From Streptomyces sp. PT12 (lineage in GTDB: Bacteria; Actinomycetota; Actinomycetes; Streptomycetales; Streptomycetaceae), in contig NZ_QEST01000105.1 of assembly GCF_003311645.1 (NCBI RefSeq), positions 1-64,000 of the forward strand: a stretch of DNA of 64,000 nucleotides, read 5' to 3'. The notes beneath the pieces were generated by a model. That model saw only the letters and a list, made by a program, of their open reading frames with translations, was not told the DNA's origin and ran no database searches. Both the position numbers and the translations under genes were made by a program. Shown here in pieces: positions 1 through 7,540 of the stretch (position 1 is its first letter; every line of letters begins with the position of its first letter).

Positions 1-56
1 TCGCACCGGCGCGGGCAGCAGGCATGCACACCGCGCTCGTCCGCCGCGGCCCCTGA

Positions 57-503
57 GCCGTCATCCAGTGGGAGACCGACATCGTCACCCTCAACCCCCT
101 CGCGCGGGCGCTGTTCTCGGCCTTTGCGCACACCAGGAACCTCGCCGAGATGACCTTTCTCGACGAGGCGGGCAAGACGTTCCACGCCGACTGGGACCGC
201 GCGGCGGCGTCCTGCGTGGCCGCGCTGCGGGCGACGCGGCACCTCGGGGACCGGGCCAGGCTGGCCGGGCTGCTGGCCACGCTGGGCGAGGACGCGCGCT
301 TCGCCGCGCTCTGGGCCCGTTACGACGTGGAGCCCAAGACGCGGGAGCGCAAGGTCTTCCTCCATGGCGAGGTGGGCGAGCTGGAGCTGGACTTCCAGAC
401 GTTCGCGATCGGCGGCTCACCGGGCCACGAGCTGGTCGCCTACCAGGCCGAGCCGGGCAGCGAGAGCGAACGCCGCCTGCTGGCGCTGCGCCCGCCGCGC
501 TGA
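57..503 (+). pseudogene. Truncated MmyB-like C-terminal domain of an XRE-family regulator
   Basis: The reading frame after the stop at 54-56 carries the ligand-binding half of MmyB-type helix-turn-helix regulators: LNPLARALFSAF, then a Trp/Ala-rich helix, ALWARYDVEPKTR, and a C-terminal VGELELDFQTF...LVAYQAEPGS segment. The family normally has about 270-290 residues with an N-terminal XRE domain. Here the HTH half is absent and no start codon precedes the conserved part; the first in-frame ATG, at 150, lies inside it. Either the N-terminus is in another frame left of the window or the gene is a remnant. Its 3' end overlaps the convergent XRE gene by about 60 bp. Confidence 0.6.
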
Positions 504-781
504 CCGGGCGCGCCTTCCCTCCCGTCGGCGTCGGCGTCGGGCTGGCTGATCTCGGCCCACAGCGCGTCGAGGGAGAGGCCGAGGACATCGGCGATCGCCG
601 CGATGGTCGGAAAGGCCGGGGTGGCCACGCGGCCCGACTCGATCTTTCTGAGGGTCTCGGGCGAAACGCGTGCGTCGAGCGCGGTCTCCAGGATCGAGCG
701 CTCTCCCCTGGCTCGACGGAGCAGGGCGCCGAGGCGCCGTCCGCGCTCGACCTCCGCGGGAGTGAGCGGAAGTCTGACCAT
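440..781 (-). CDS. Small XRE-family transcriptional regulator
   Basis: This is a 113-residue protein. Residues about 14-70 form a Cro/C1-type helix-turn-helix (GALLRRARGERSI...VSPETLRKIESGR...PTIAAIADVLGLSLDALW); the remaining 40 residues are an Arg/Gly/Ser-rich tail with no visible domain. It is divergent from the methionine aminopeptidase gene, and the 66 bp between the start codons hold two copies of CCGGTATAGT, so it plausibly represses both itself and that gene. The ATG at 781 begins MVRLPLTPAEVERGRRLG, a usual start for this family. The pairing with the peptidase is read from layout only; no ligand can be inferred. Confidence 0.8.
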   Translation of the reverse strand: MVRLPLTPAEVERGRRLGALLRRARGERSILETALDARVSPETLRKIESGRVATPAFPTIAAIADVLGLSLDALWAEISQPDADADGREGAPGQRGGRSASRRRSLSLPGSAW

Positions 782-795
782 GGACCCAATTCTAG

Positions 796-822
796 TACCG
801 GTATAGTATGGCCGGTATAGTT
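796..822. promoter_or_regulatory. Candidate operator: two CCGGTATAGT direct repeats
   Basis: CCGGTATAGT occurs at 798-807 and again at 812-821, giving 14-bp periodicity; the first copy sits in the palindrome TACCGGTA (796-803). The site lies between the divergent XRE and aminopeptidase start codons and is locally AT-rich, which suits a promoter and operator. The binding protein is inferred from position only. Confidence 0.5.
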
Positions 823-847
823 ATTGGTCGCATGAGAAGGGCGCCAC

Positions 848-1633
848 GTGATCGAGATCCTGAACCCCACCCTGCTGGCCCGCGCACGGGACACCGGCGC
901 CCTGGTCGCCGACATCCTCCAGGCGCTCAAGGCCCGCACCACGGTCGGCACCAACCTCCTCGACATCGACCGCTGGGCCGAGACGATGATCGTCGAGGCG
1001 AGGGCGCAGTCCTGCTACGTCGACTACGCGCCGTCCTTTGGACGCGGCCCGTTCGGGCACCACATCTGCACGGCCGTCAACGACGCGGTGCTCCATGGGC
1101 GGCCCCATGACCGCACGCTCGCCGACGGCGATCTGCTGACGCTCGACCTCGCCGTCTCGCGCGGAGGGGTCGCCGCGGACGCCGCCATCAGCTTCATCGT
1201 CGGCGACACGGAGCCCAAGGAGAGCGTCGCGATGATCGACGCGACCGAGCGCGCGCTCGCCTCGGGGATCGCCGCCGCCAGGCCCGGGGCCCGCATCGGC
1301 GACATCTCCCACGCCATCGGCACGGTGCTCGGCGAGGCGGGCTACGCGATCAACACCGAGTTCGGGGGCCATGGCATCGGGTCGACGATGCACCAGGACC
1401 CGCACGTGCCGAACACCGGGCGGCCAGGCCGTGGATACGCGTTGCGCCCCGGGCTGCTGCTGGCGCTCGAGCCATGGGTCATGGCGGACACCGCCACGCT
1501 CGTCACCGATGCCGACGGGTGGACGCTCAGGAGCGCGACGGGCTGCCGGACGGCGCACAGCGAGCACACGATCGCCATCACCGACGACGCAGCCGAGATC
1601 CTGACCCTGCCGACGTCGGCGCGGCGCGCCTAG
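848..1633 (+). CDS. map: Type I methionine aminopeptidase (M24 family)
   Basis: This 261-residue cytosolic metalloprotease removes N-terminal Met from nascent proteins. The pita-bread fold signatures are present: the first Asp ligand in LLTLDLAVSRGGVAAD, the His-containing GGHGIGSTMHQDPHVPN signature, and Glu ligands in LALEPWVM and in SEHTIAI near the C-terminus. There is no N-terminal zinc-finger extension, so it is the short bacterial type. GTG at 848 gives the family-like start MIEILNPT. The gene is divergent from a small XRE regulator and followed 57 bp later by a glutathione peroxidase. Streptomycetes usually carry several map genes, so this is likely an extra, regulated copy. Confidence 0.9.
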   Translation: MIEILNPTLLARARDTGALVADILQALKARTTVGTNLLDIDRWAETMIVEARAQSCYVDYAPSFGRGPFGHHICTAVNDAVLHGRPHDRTLADGDLLTLDLAVSRGGVAADAAISFIVGDTEPKESVAMIDATERALASGIAAARPGARIGDISHAIGTVLGEAGYAINTEFGGHGIGSTMHQDPHVPNTGRPGRGYALRPGLLLALEPWVMADTATLVTDADGWTLRSATGCRTAHSEHTIAITDDAAEILTLPTSARRA

Positions 1634-1690
1634 GACGCGCCGCGCGTGACACGCTGTGTCCACGAACCGGCGAAAGGGAGACATCACATC

Positions 1691-2203
1691 ATGGCGACCC
1701 TGTACGACACCCCCCTGCGCACGCTCGACGGCGAGGACACCTCGCTCGGCGCCTTCCGCGGCAAGGCGGTCCTGGTGGTCAACGTGGCGTCGCGCTGCGG
1801 GCTGACCCCGCAGTACGCGGGACTTGAACGGCTCCAGAGGCAGTACGGCGAGCGCGGCTTCGCCGTCCTCGGCTTCCCGTGCAACCAGTTCGCCGGGCAG
1901 GAGCCTGGGTCGTCGGAGGAGATCAGGGAGTTCTGCTCCGCGACGTACGGCGTGACGTTCCCGATGTTCGAGCGGATCGAGGTCAACGGCCCGGGGCGGC
2001 ACCCGCTCTACGCCGAGCTGACGCGCACGCCTGACGGCTCGGGGGAGGCGGGCGATGTCCAGTGGAACTTCGAGAAGTTCCTGGTGTCCCCCGAGGGCGA
2101 GGTCGTGGGCCGATTCAGGCCGCGCACCGAGCCGGAGGACCAGGATCTGGTGGCGGCGATCGAGGCACGGCTTCCCCTGCGGGGGGCCGAGCACGGCGGC
2201 TGA
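1691..2203 (+). CDS. Glutathione peroxidase family peroxidase
   Basis: This 170-residue thioredoxin-fold enzyme reduces hydroperoxides; in actinomycetes such proteins commonly use thioredoxin or mycothiol systems rather than glutathione. Visible hallmarks are the peroxidatic Cys36 in NVASRCGLTPQY, the FPCNQFAGQEPGS loop carrying the catalytic Gln, and WNFEKFLV with the catalytic Trp and Asn. The length is typical and there is no signal peptide. ATG 1691 is chosen over an upstream in-frame start because GAAAGGGAG lies 10 bp before it and the protein then begins exactly at the domain. Confidence 0.92.
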   Translation: MATLYDTPLRTLDGEDTSLGAFRGKAVLVVNVASRCGLTPQYAGLERLQRQYGERGFAVLGFPCNQFAGQEPGSSEEIREFCSATYGVTFPMFERIEVNGPGRHPLYAELTRTPDGSGEAGDVQWNFEKFLVSPEGEVVGRFRPRTEPEDQDLVAAIEARLPLRGAEHGG

Positions 2204-2281
2204 CGGCTGGACGCCCTCCCGCGCGCCGCCCGCCGGGGGTGGCGCGCGCCCCTCGGGCCTGCCCCGGCAGCCGCCACTCGG

Positions 2282-2364
2282 GTCAATGACCTGACGGTGG
2301 CGTTCCCCACGGCGCGGGGCGAGGTCGCGGTGGCGCGTGACCTGTCGTTCGACCTGGCCGGGGG
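2282..2364 (+). pseudogene. N-terminal stub of an ABC transporter ATPase
   Basis: Frame 2282 reads VNDLTVAFPTARGEVAVARD, then LSFDLAGGG. This is the opening beta-sheet of oligopeptide-type ABC ATPases, which normally continues into the Walker A motif (GESGSGKS). Here it runs instead into unrelated Arg/Gly-rich sequence with no P-loop. No start codon is clear. The rest of the 2204-2474 stretch shows nothing recognisable. Confidence 0.45.
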
Positions 2365-2474
2365 CGGGACGCGGTGTTCCAGCGGCCGGGGGCTGCCCCG
2401 GCTGCTCGGCCTGGTGCGTGAGGCGAGGGGGAGAACGCCGTTGACTCCTCATGCCCGCGCCGCTGGGGCGTGTG

Positions 2475-3041
2475 TCACCCCGCGGGTTCGATGCGGAGGA
2501 CGGCCGCGGTGTCGACGATCTCGACGACCTCGAGGCTCATGACGTCATTGACGGTCGCGACCGTTCCCACGCCGCAGTTCAGGCCGACGCCGCCGCCGCC
2601 GTCCGACGACGTGCTGCCGCCCCCCGCGCAGCCCGCGACGCTGAAGCCCGAGCCCGTGAGCGGCGCGACCATCTCGACCGTGTCGCCGCTGATCGCCATC
2701 ACCTCGATGGGTCCGAGGCCGTACGCCTGCGGCACGGTCACGACATCGCCCACGGCGACCTCGATCTCGCACGTCCCGTCGGCGCACGGCCCGGTCGGCG
2801 AGGGCGCGGGCGTGGCCTCCTCGGTGGGCGTGGCCGCGGGGTCGGACGCGGGGTCGGACGCGGGCTCATCGGAGCCCGACCCGCTGGCCTTGTCCCCGGC
2901 CGCGGACCCGTCGGGAGAATCCGAGGATTCCTGGGAGTCCGGGGACTCCGAGGAGCACGACGTGACAGCGGCGCACACGACAGCGGCGACAACGGCGGCG
3001 ACGGCGGCGGTGGTTGGCGTCCTACGCATCATGGCCGCCAT
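2475..3041 (-). CDS. Putative secreted lipoprotein of unknown function
   Basis: This 188-residue protein has a short basic N-terminus, an Ala/Val-rich hydrophobic stretch and a lipobox-like AAVTSC ending near residue 29, so it is probably a membrane-attached lipoprotein. A Ser/Asp/Pro/Glu-rich linker of about 65 residues follows. A compact C-terminal domain (from PCADGTCEIEVAVGDVV onward) contains four Cys and a Gly-rich loop, and is mostly beta-like. No catalytic motif was recognised. ATG codons at 3041, 3032 and 3029 could each start it. It lies just downstream of the ArsR gene on the same strand, 54 bp away, which hints at metal-linked expression but does not establish it. Confidence 0.65.
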   Translation of the reverse strand: MAAMMRRTPTTAAVAAVVAAVVCAAVTSCSSESPDSQESSDSPDGSAAGDKASGSGSDEPASDPASDPAATPTEEATPAPSPTGPCADGTCEIEVAVGDVVTVPQAYGLGPIEVMAISGDTVEMVAPLTGSGFSVAGCAGGGSTSSDGGGGVGLNCGVGTVATVNDVMSLEVVEIVDTAAVLRIEPAG

Positions 3042-3095
3042 CGAACCACGCCCCGGCCGGGACCCCTCCCCCGCACCCGCGCGACCGCGCCCGGC

Positions 3096-3497
3096 TCAAC
3101 GCGTGGGGCGCGCCTCGGCCCGAACGCTCACCCGCCCCGGGGCGGAGTCGGTCATGCCGAACCTCAGGTGCTCGACATGGTGGACGGCCTGGTCCAGCAG
3201 CTCGGCGACGTGGTCGTCGTGGAGAGCGTAGACGACCGAACGGCCCTGGCGCGTCCCCGTGACCAGGCCGAGGTTGCGCAGCAGCCTCAACTGGTGGGAG
3301 CACGCGGACTGTTCCATGCCGACCGCGGCGGCGAGCTCGGTCGCGGCGCACGGGCCCTCGCGCAGGCGGGCCAGGATGAGCAGCCGCGAGGGGGTGGAGA
3401 GCGCCTGGAGGGTGGTGGCCACCTGGGAGGCGTTCTCCGCGGTGAGCCGGGTGCGCGGCGCCGCGCCGTCGCGGGGGGTCTTTCCTCTGTGGCCCAT
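3096..3497 (-). CDS. ArsR/SmtB-family metal-sensing repressor (alpha-5 site type)
   Basis: This 133-residue winged-helix repressor has its HTH at residues about 52-80 (ELAAAVGMEQSACSHQLRLLRNLGLV). The C-terminal helix holds Asp94, His96, His107 and His110 (from LHDDHVAEL and HHVEHL). Their spacing matches the four alpha-5 zinc/cobalt ligands of CzrA/SmtB. The alpha-3 region has only one Cys (Cys66), so an As/Cd thiolate site is unlikely. The gene is divergent from a P1B-type ATPase, with an interrupted palindrome in the 98-bp gap. The likely role is derepression of the exporter when Zn(II), Co(II) or a similar ion is in excess. Confidence 0.9.
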   Translation of the reverse strand: MGHRGKTPRDGAAPRTRLTAENASQVATTLQALSTPSRLLILARLREGPCAATELAAAVGMEQSACSHQLRLLRNLGLVTGTRQGRSVVYALHDDHVAELLDQAVHHVEHLRFGMTDSAPGRVSVRAEARPTR

Positions 3498-3518
3498 GGC
3501 GCCATCCTACGGACATCG

Positions 3519-3550
3519 ATACATGAATGGATGTTCAATGATTCCTGTAT
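3519..3550. promoter_or_regulatory. ArsR-type operator between the repressor and ATPase genes
   Basis: ATACATGAAT (3519-3528) and ATTCCTGTAT (3541-3550) are inverted repeats matching at 9 of 10 positions. They are separated by 12 bp that contain a nested TGAA/TTCA dyad (3524-3537). Size and placement fit ArsR/SmtB operators. Confidence 0.7.
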
Positions 3551-3595
3551 GGTGGTGCGGTCCGATCGTCCCCCTCGGGAAGGGCTCGCCGCGCC

Positions 3596-5635
3596 ATGTC
3601 CTCCACCCTGACCGCGAAGGCCCCGCCGCCCGCGGCCCCGCCCGCGGCGCGCCGCCGAAGGACCCGCCTGCTCGCGCTGCCCGAGGCCCGCTGGGCGCTG
3701 GCCGCCCTCGCGCTCTTCCTGGTCGCGCTCCCGCTGCACCTGCTCGGCGCCCCGTGGTGGCTGTGGGGCCCGCTGTATGCCGCCGTCTATGTCACCGGCG
3801 GCTGGGAGCCGGGGTGGGCTGGCCTGATGGCCCTCAGGGAGAAGACCCTGGACGTGGACCTGCTCATGGTGGTGGCCGCGCTCGGCGCCGCCGCCATCGG
3901 CCAAGTGCTCGACGGGGCGCTGCTGATCGTCATCTTCGCGACCTCGGGCGCCCTTGAGGCCGTGGCGACCGCCCGCACCGCCGACTCCGTGCGGGGCCTG
4001 CTCGACCTCGCCCCCTCCACCGCGACACGGCTGCTGCCCGACGGCGGTGAGGAGACGGTCGCGGCCGGGGCGCTGGCCGTGGGCGACACGATCCTGGTGC
4101 GGCCAGGGGAGCGGATCGGCGCCGACGGGCGCGTGCTCGACGGGGCGAGCGACGTCGACCAGGCCACGATCACGGGCGAACCCCTGCCGGTCACCAAGAA
4201 GCTGGGGGACGAGGTGTTCGCTGGCACCGTCAACGGCACGGGCGCCCTGCGCGTGCGCGTCGAACGCGACCCCGCGGACTCGGTGATCGCCCGCATCGTG
4301 CGCATGGTCGAGGAGGCGTCGGAGACCAAGGCCCCGACGCAACTGTTCATCGAGAAGGTCGAACAGCGCTACTCGCTCGGCATGGTCGTCGCGACCCTCG
4401 CCGTCTTCGCGATCCCGCTGGCGTTCGGGGCGACGTTGCAGTCGGCGCTGCTGCGCGCGATGACGTTCATGATCGTCGCCTCGCCGTGCGCGGTGGTGCT
4501 CTCCACGATGCCCCCGCTGCTCTCGGCCATCGCCAACGCGGGCCGCCACGGCGTGCTCGCCAAGTCCGCCGTCGTCATGGAACGCCTCGCGCAGGTCGAC
4601 GCCGTCGCGCTCGACAAGACCGGAACGCTCACCGAGGGCACCCCGCGCGTCACCGATGTGCGCCCGCTGGCCGAAGGCGGCCTGGACGAACGGGAGTTGC
4701 TGGCGCTTGCCGCATCGGCCGAGCACCCGAGCGAGCACCCGCTTGCCCGCGCGGTGGTCGAGGCCGCCCACGAGCGCGGCCTTGTCATCGCCGCCGCGGA
4801 GGACTTCGCCTCGGCGCCGGGCCGTGGCGTGCGCGCCATGGTCGATGGTCACCTGACCGACGTCGGCTCCCCGGCCCGTCTGTTGCCCGCGGACGACGGC
4901 CACGCGCACGCGGTGGCACGGGAGTTGGAGAACGCCGGGCGCACCGCCGTCGTCGTGCTGCGCGACGGGGCCGCGGTCGGCGTGCTCGGCGTCGCCGACC
5001 GGCTGCGCCCCGACGCCGCGGCCACCGTCGCGGCGCTCACCCACCTCACGGGGAGCACCCCGGTGTTGCTCACCGGCGACAACGAGCGCGCCGCGCGCCA
5101 CCTGGCCGCCGAGGTCGGCATCACCGATGTCCGCGCGGGGCTGCTCCCCCAGGACAAGGTGGCCGCCGTCCGCGCGTGGGAGCGGGAGGGCAGGCACGTC
5201 CTGGTGGTCGGCGACGGCGTCAACGACGCCCCCGCCCTCGCCGCCGCGCACTGCGGCGTCGCGATGGGCAAGGCGGGCTCCGACCTCGCCCTGGAGACCG
5301 CCGACGCCATCGTGGTCCGCGACGAGCTGGCCACCATCCCCGCCGTCGTCACCCTCTCGCGCACCGCGAGGCGCCTGGTGATCCAGAACCTCGTCATCGC
5401 GGGCACGTTCATCGCCGTCCTGGTCACCTGGGACCTCGCGGGCACGCTCCCCCTCCCCCTCGGCGTCGCGGGCCACGAGGGCTCGACGGTGATCGTCGGC
5501 CTCAACGGCCTCCGCCTGCTGCGCGAGTCCGCGTGGACGGGCGTCAACTCGCCCCTCGCCCCTCGCCTCCGTGGGCCAGCGCGCTGGGCGAGAGGCGCCC
5601 GCCGATCGCGGGCGCCTCGTGGACGAGCGAGGTGA
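3596..5635 (+). CDS. P1B-4-type heavy-metal-transporting ATPase
   Basis: This 679-residue membrane pump exports divalent metal using ATP. P-type hallmarks are TGEP in the actuator domain, the phosphorylated Asp340 in DKTGTLTEG, an HP-loop (SEHPLA) and GDGVNDAP. The membrane metal-site motifs are SPC (Ser296-Pro297-Cys298) and HEGST (His627-Glu628-Gly629), followed by VGLNGLRLL. The SPC plus HEGxT pair defines the P1B-4 group (CtpD/CoaT-like; Co, Fe(II) or Zn). There is no N-terminal metal-binding domain, only a Pro/Ala/Arg-rich leader, as is usual for the group. It is divergent from an alpha-5-site ArsR sensor. The C-terminal 35 residues are Arg-rich and probably disordered. Confidence 0.93.
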   Translation: MSSTLTAKAPPPAAPPAARRRRTRLLALPEARWALAALALFLVALPLHLLGAPWWLWGPLYAAVYVTGGWEPGWAGLMALREKTLDVDLLMVVAALGAAAIGQVLDGALLIVIFATSGALEAVATARTADSVRGLLDLAPSTATRLLPDGGEETVAAGALAVGDTILVRPGERIGADGRVLDGASDVDQATITGEPLPVTKKLGDEVFAGTVNGTGALRVRVERDPADSVIARIVRMVEEASETKAPTQLFIEKVEQRYSLGMVVATLAVFAIPLAFGATLQSALLRAMTFMIVASPCAVVLSTMPPLLSAIANAGRHGVLAKSAVVMERLAQVDAVALDKTGTLTEGTPRVTDVRPLAEGGLDERELLALAASAEHPSEHPLARAVVEAAHERGLVIAAAEDFASAPGRGVRAMVDGHLTDVGSPARLLPADDGHAHAVARELENAGRTAVVVLRDGAAVGVLGVADRLRPDAAATVAALTHLTGSTPVLLTGDNERAARHLAAEVGITDVRAGLLPQDKVAAVRAWEREGRHVLVVGDGVNDAPALAAAHCGVAMGKAGSDLALETADAIVVRDELATIPAVVTLSRTARRLVIQNLVIAGTFIAVLVTWDLAGTLPLPLGVAGHEGSTVIVGLNGLRLLRESAWTGVNSPLAPRLRGPARWARGARRSRAPRGRAR

Positions 5636-5743
5636 TGAGCCCTGCGGGCGGCCACGACGACGGCTGAGCGCGGACACCCTCCCGCTCGCCGCCTGCCGGG
5701 GTACCGGTGTCGTGGGGGCGCGGTGGTGGCCGCTCACGGTGGC

Positions 5744-5765
5744 GCGCCCTCAGGAAAGAGGGCGC
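5744..5765. terminator. Hairpin downstream of the P1B ATPase
   Basis: GCGCCCTC (5744-5751) pairs perfectly with GAGGGCGC (5758-5765) across an AGGAAA loop. It lies 109 bp after the ATPase stop codon. There is no long T-tract, as is usual in this GC range. Confidence 0.5.
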
Positions 5766-5803
5766 CGAACGCACCGTGATCGGCGGCCTGTTGGGATACG
5801 CGC

Positions 5804-6172
5804 GTGCGGAGATCCGAACTCCTCGCACAACGGATCAGGGACGCCGGATTCGACGTGCGGTCGGTGGAGGGGCGCACCGGCGGTGTCGTCGCCGTCGCGA
5901 GACTCGTCACCCTGGGCGACGGCACGCGGGTCTTCGCCACGTGCCTGCCGGACACGGCCTCCGGTGCCTTCGCCGTGGAAGCGGCCGGACTGATGAGCCT
6001 CCGCGCGACCGGCCATGTCAGAACCCCGGAGATCGTCCATGCCTCGCCCCATGTGCTGATGCTGCGCCCTCAGCGCCCCCGCCGCGACGACCCGGTCTTC
6101 TGGGACGATCTCGGCGCCTCGATCGCCGCCTTGCACACCGGAACGGTCGGCCAGCGGTTCGGCTGCGCTCTC
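5804..6172 (+). pseudogene. Truncated fructosamine kinase-family gene
   Basis: The first 120 or so residues resemble the N-lobe of fructosamine/ketosamine kinases (APH-like fold): EAAGLMSLRATGHVRTPEIV, a hinge-like VLMLRPQRP segment, and FWDDLGASIAALHTG...QRFG. The family continues with a conserved N-Y-I-G loop and the catalytic lobe to about 290 residues. Here homology stops at the FG (about 6170). The frame runs on to 6409 in unrelated sequence that lacks the HGD and DxE-type catalytic motifs. It is therefore very probably inactive. The GTG at 5804 has no clear ribosome binding site. Confidence 0.6.
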
Positions 6173-6492
6173 GTCGTTCACCGCGCGCGCATTGAGCTTA
6201 TGGAGCGGGCCGGTCCTGGGCGGGCGCGCGCGTCGTTCAGCGGGCCCATTCGCGCTTATGCCCCGCTTACGCGAGGCCGGGTGCTCTTCTCAAACGCGGC
6301 ACGTTCTGTTCACCACAGAGTGTGCCCTGTTGCCGGAGAGACCCCGCCCCGGCCTAAGCCGCGGATAAGTACCGGCATGCTCCCTGAGCTCAACGTGCGC
6401 CAGGCTTGACAACGCCACGTTCGGCCAGGGCAGGCCCGAAGGGTGCGCGCTACCTCAGCCGAGTGGCCCACACCACAGGACCGCTACTATAC
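6173..6492. other. Intergenic stretch before the ribosomal-protein operon
   Basis: After the kinase homology ends, the frame stays open to 6409 without recognisable similarity. From 6410 onward it is spacer leading to the Zur-type box. No RNA gene or repeat was seen. Confidence 0.5.
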
Positions 6493-6511
6493 GGAAACGG
6501 CAATCGTTTCC
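6493..6511. promoter_or_regulatory. Zur-type box upstream of the zinc-free ribosomal protein operon
   Basis: GGAAACG (6493-6499) and CGTTTCC (6505-6511) form a perfect 7-bp inverted repeat around GCAAT, 18 bp before the L32 start codon. It resembles the actinobacterial Zur consensus (TGaaAatgatTttCA-like dyad). The genes that follow are classic Zur targets, so zinc repression is a strong inference. Confidence 0.75.
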
Positions 6512-6529
6512 AATAAGTGGAGGAGTCCC

Positions 6530-6694
6530 ATGGCCGTCCCCAAGCGACGCGTGTCCCGCAGCAACACCCGCCATCGGCGCGCCCAGTGGAAGGCGAGCGG
6601 GCCCGACCTGGTGCCGATCACGATCGAGGGCCGCGAGCACCTGGTCCCCCGCAGCCTGGTCCGCGCCTACCAGCGCGGCCTGCTCACCCCCTGA
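6530..6694 (+). CDS. rpmF: Ribosomal protein L32, zinc-independent paralogue
   Basis: This 54-residue protein of the large subunit has the L32 signature [21 protein letters not shown]. The zinc-ribbon cysteines of the housekeeping form are missing (no Cys at all), so it is the C-minus paralogue that substitutes during zinc limitation. AGGAG lies just upstream of ATG 6530. It leads a three-gene operon with L28 and S14. Confidence 0.93.
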   Translation: MAVPKRRVSRSNTRHRRAQWKASGPDLVPITIEGREHLVPRSLVRAYQRGLLTP

Positions 6695-6745
6695 CGCCGA
6701 CCACAGGCACCGACCACGAGCGCCCGCCCCGCAAAGGAGACCCCG

Positions 6746-6982
6746 ATGTCCGCCCACTGCCAACTCACCGGCCGCGCACCGCGGTTCGGCAACCAGATCT
6801 CGCACTCCCACCGGCGCACCAGGCGCCGGTTCGACCCCAACATCCAGTCCAAGCGCTACTGGCTGCCCAGCGAGAACCGCTTTGTGCGGCTCCGGCTGAG
6901 CGCCAAGGGCATCAAGACCGTCGACGCCATCGGCGTCGAGGCCGCCGTCGCCCGCATCCGCGCCCGCGGCGAGAAGGTCTGA
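6746..6982 (+). CDS. rpmB: Ribosomal protein L28, zinc-independent paralogue
   Basis: This 78-residue L28 protein begins [20 protein letters not shown] and contains the conserved [27 protein letters not shown]-type core. It lacks the CxxC pairs of zinc-binding L28; the single Cys5 cannot make a site. It lies 51 bp after L32 with AAAGGAGA before the ATG. It is part of the C-minus set that frees zinc from ribosomes when the metal is scarce. Confidence 0.93.
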   Translation: MSAHCQLTGRAPRFGNQISHSHRRTRRRFDPNIQSKRYWLPSENRFVRLRLSAKGIKTVDAIGVEAAVARIRARGEKV

Positions 6983-6998
6983 GGAGAGGAGCACCCCG

Positions 6999-7304
6999 AT
7001 GGCCAAGGCCAGCAAGATCGCCAAGAACGACAAGCGCAAGGAGATCGTGGCCCGTTACGCCGAGCGCCGGGCCGAGCTGAAGCGGATCATCCGCGCCCCC
7101 GGCAGCACGCCCGAGGAACGGGACGCGGCACAGCGGGAGTTGCGCCGTCAGCCGCGCGACGCCAGCGCGACCCGCGTCCGCAACAGGGACAGCGTCGACG
7201 GCCGCCCCCGAGGCCACCTGCGGACCTTCGGCCTCTCGCGCATCAACGTCCGCCGCATGGCGCACGCCGGGGAGCTGCCAGGCGTCACCAAGTCCAGCTG
7301 GTGA
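6999..7304 (+). CDS. rpsN: Ribosomal protein S14, zinc-independent long form
   Basis: This 101-residue small-subunit protein is the long S14 type: [20 protein letters not shown] at the N-terminus and the conserved [21 protein letters not shown] region with [15 protein letters not shown] at the C-terminus. The zinc-binding CxxC...CxxC of the short form is absent. It starts 16 bp after L28 behind a GAGGAGAG ribosome binding site. No L33 (rpmG), S18 or L31 paralogue is present in this operon, unlike many streptomycete C-minus clusters. Confidence 0.94.
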   Translation: MAKASKIAKNDKRKEIVARYAERRAELKRIIRAPGSTPEERDAAQRELRRQPRDASATRVRNRDSVDGRPRGHLRTFGLSRINVRRMAHAGELPGVTKSSW

Positions 7305-7310
7305 GGACGG

Positions 7311-7346
7311 CCGCGCACCCGCGTCGACGACAGCGCGGGAGCGCGG
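7311..7346. terminator. Hairpin after the ribosomal protein operon
   Basis: CCGCGCACCCGCG (7311-7323) pairs with CGCGGGAGCGCGG (7334-7346), with one A-A mismatch, 6 bp after the S14 stop codon. Position and strength suit a factor-independent terminator lacking a T-tract. Confidence 0.55.
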
Positions 7347-7384
7347 TGAGCCACCGTCGAGAGGGTCACACCGTATCCCCTTGA

Positions 7385-7404
7385 TGAAAACGATTGTCGT
7401 TACA
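7385..7404. promoter_or_regulatory. Zur-type box upstream of the anchored-repeat ABC system
   Basis: TGAAAACGATTGTCGTTACA closely resembles the actinobacterial Zur dyad, with outer TGaaAacg/CgTTaCA arms. It lies 136 bp before the wall protein start. The site couples this surface system to zinc status together with the neighbouring ribosomal proteins. Confidence 0.75.
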
Positions 7405-7540
7405 TAGGCTCTCCGCGGAGGAGGCACCTCCCCGCTTTCTCCACTCCGCCGCGCCCCTGGGCCAGCACATGGGCGGCGCGCGGTCCACCCCTCGTCTCGC
7501 GGGCGCCGAACGCGCCCGGGAAAAGGAGCAGTTGACCGAC

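Noticed and set aside
821-2452. A 543-codon minus-strand frame over the map and peroxidase genes
   Set aside because: No recognisable domain; both genes on the other strand have full catalytic motifs.
7394-7540. Upstream in-frame start for the wall protein
   Set aside because: It would place about 49 charged residues ahead of a normal signal peptide and begin inside the Zur-type box; ATG 7541 has AAGGAG upstream.
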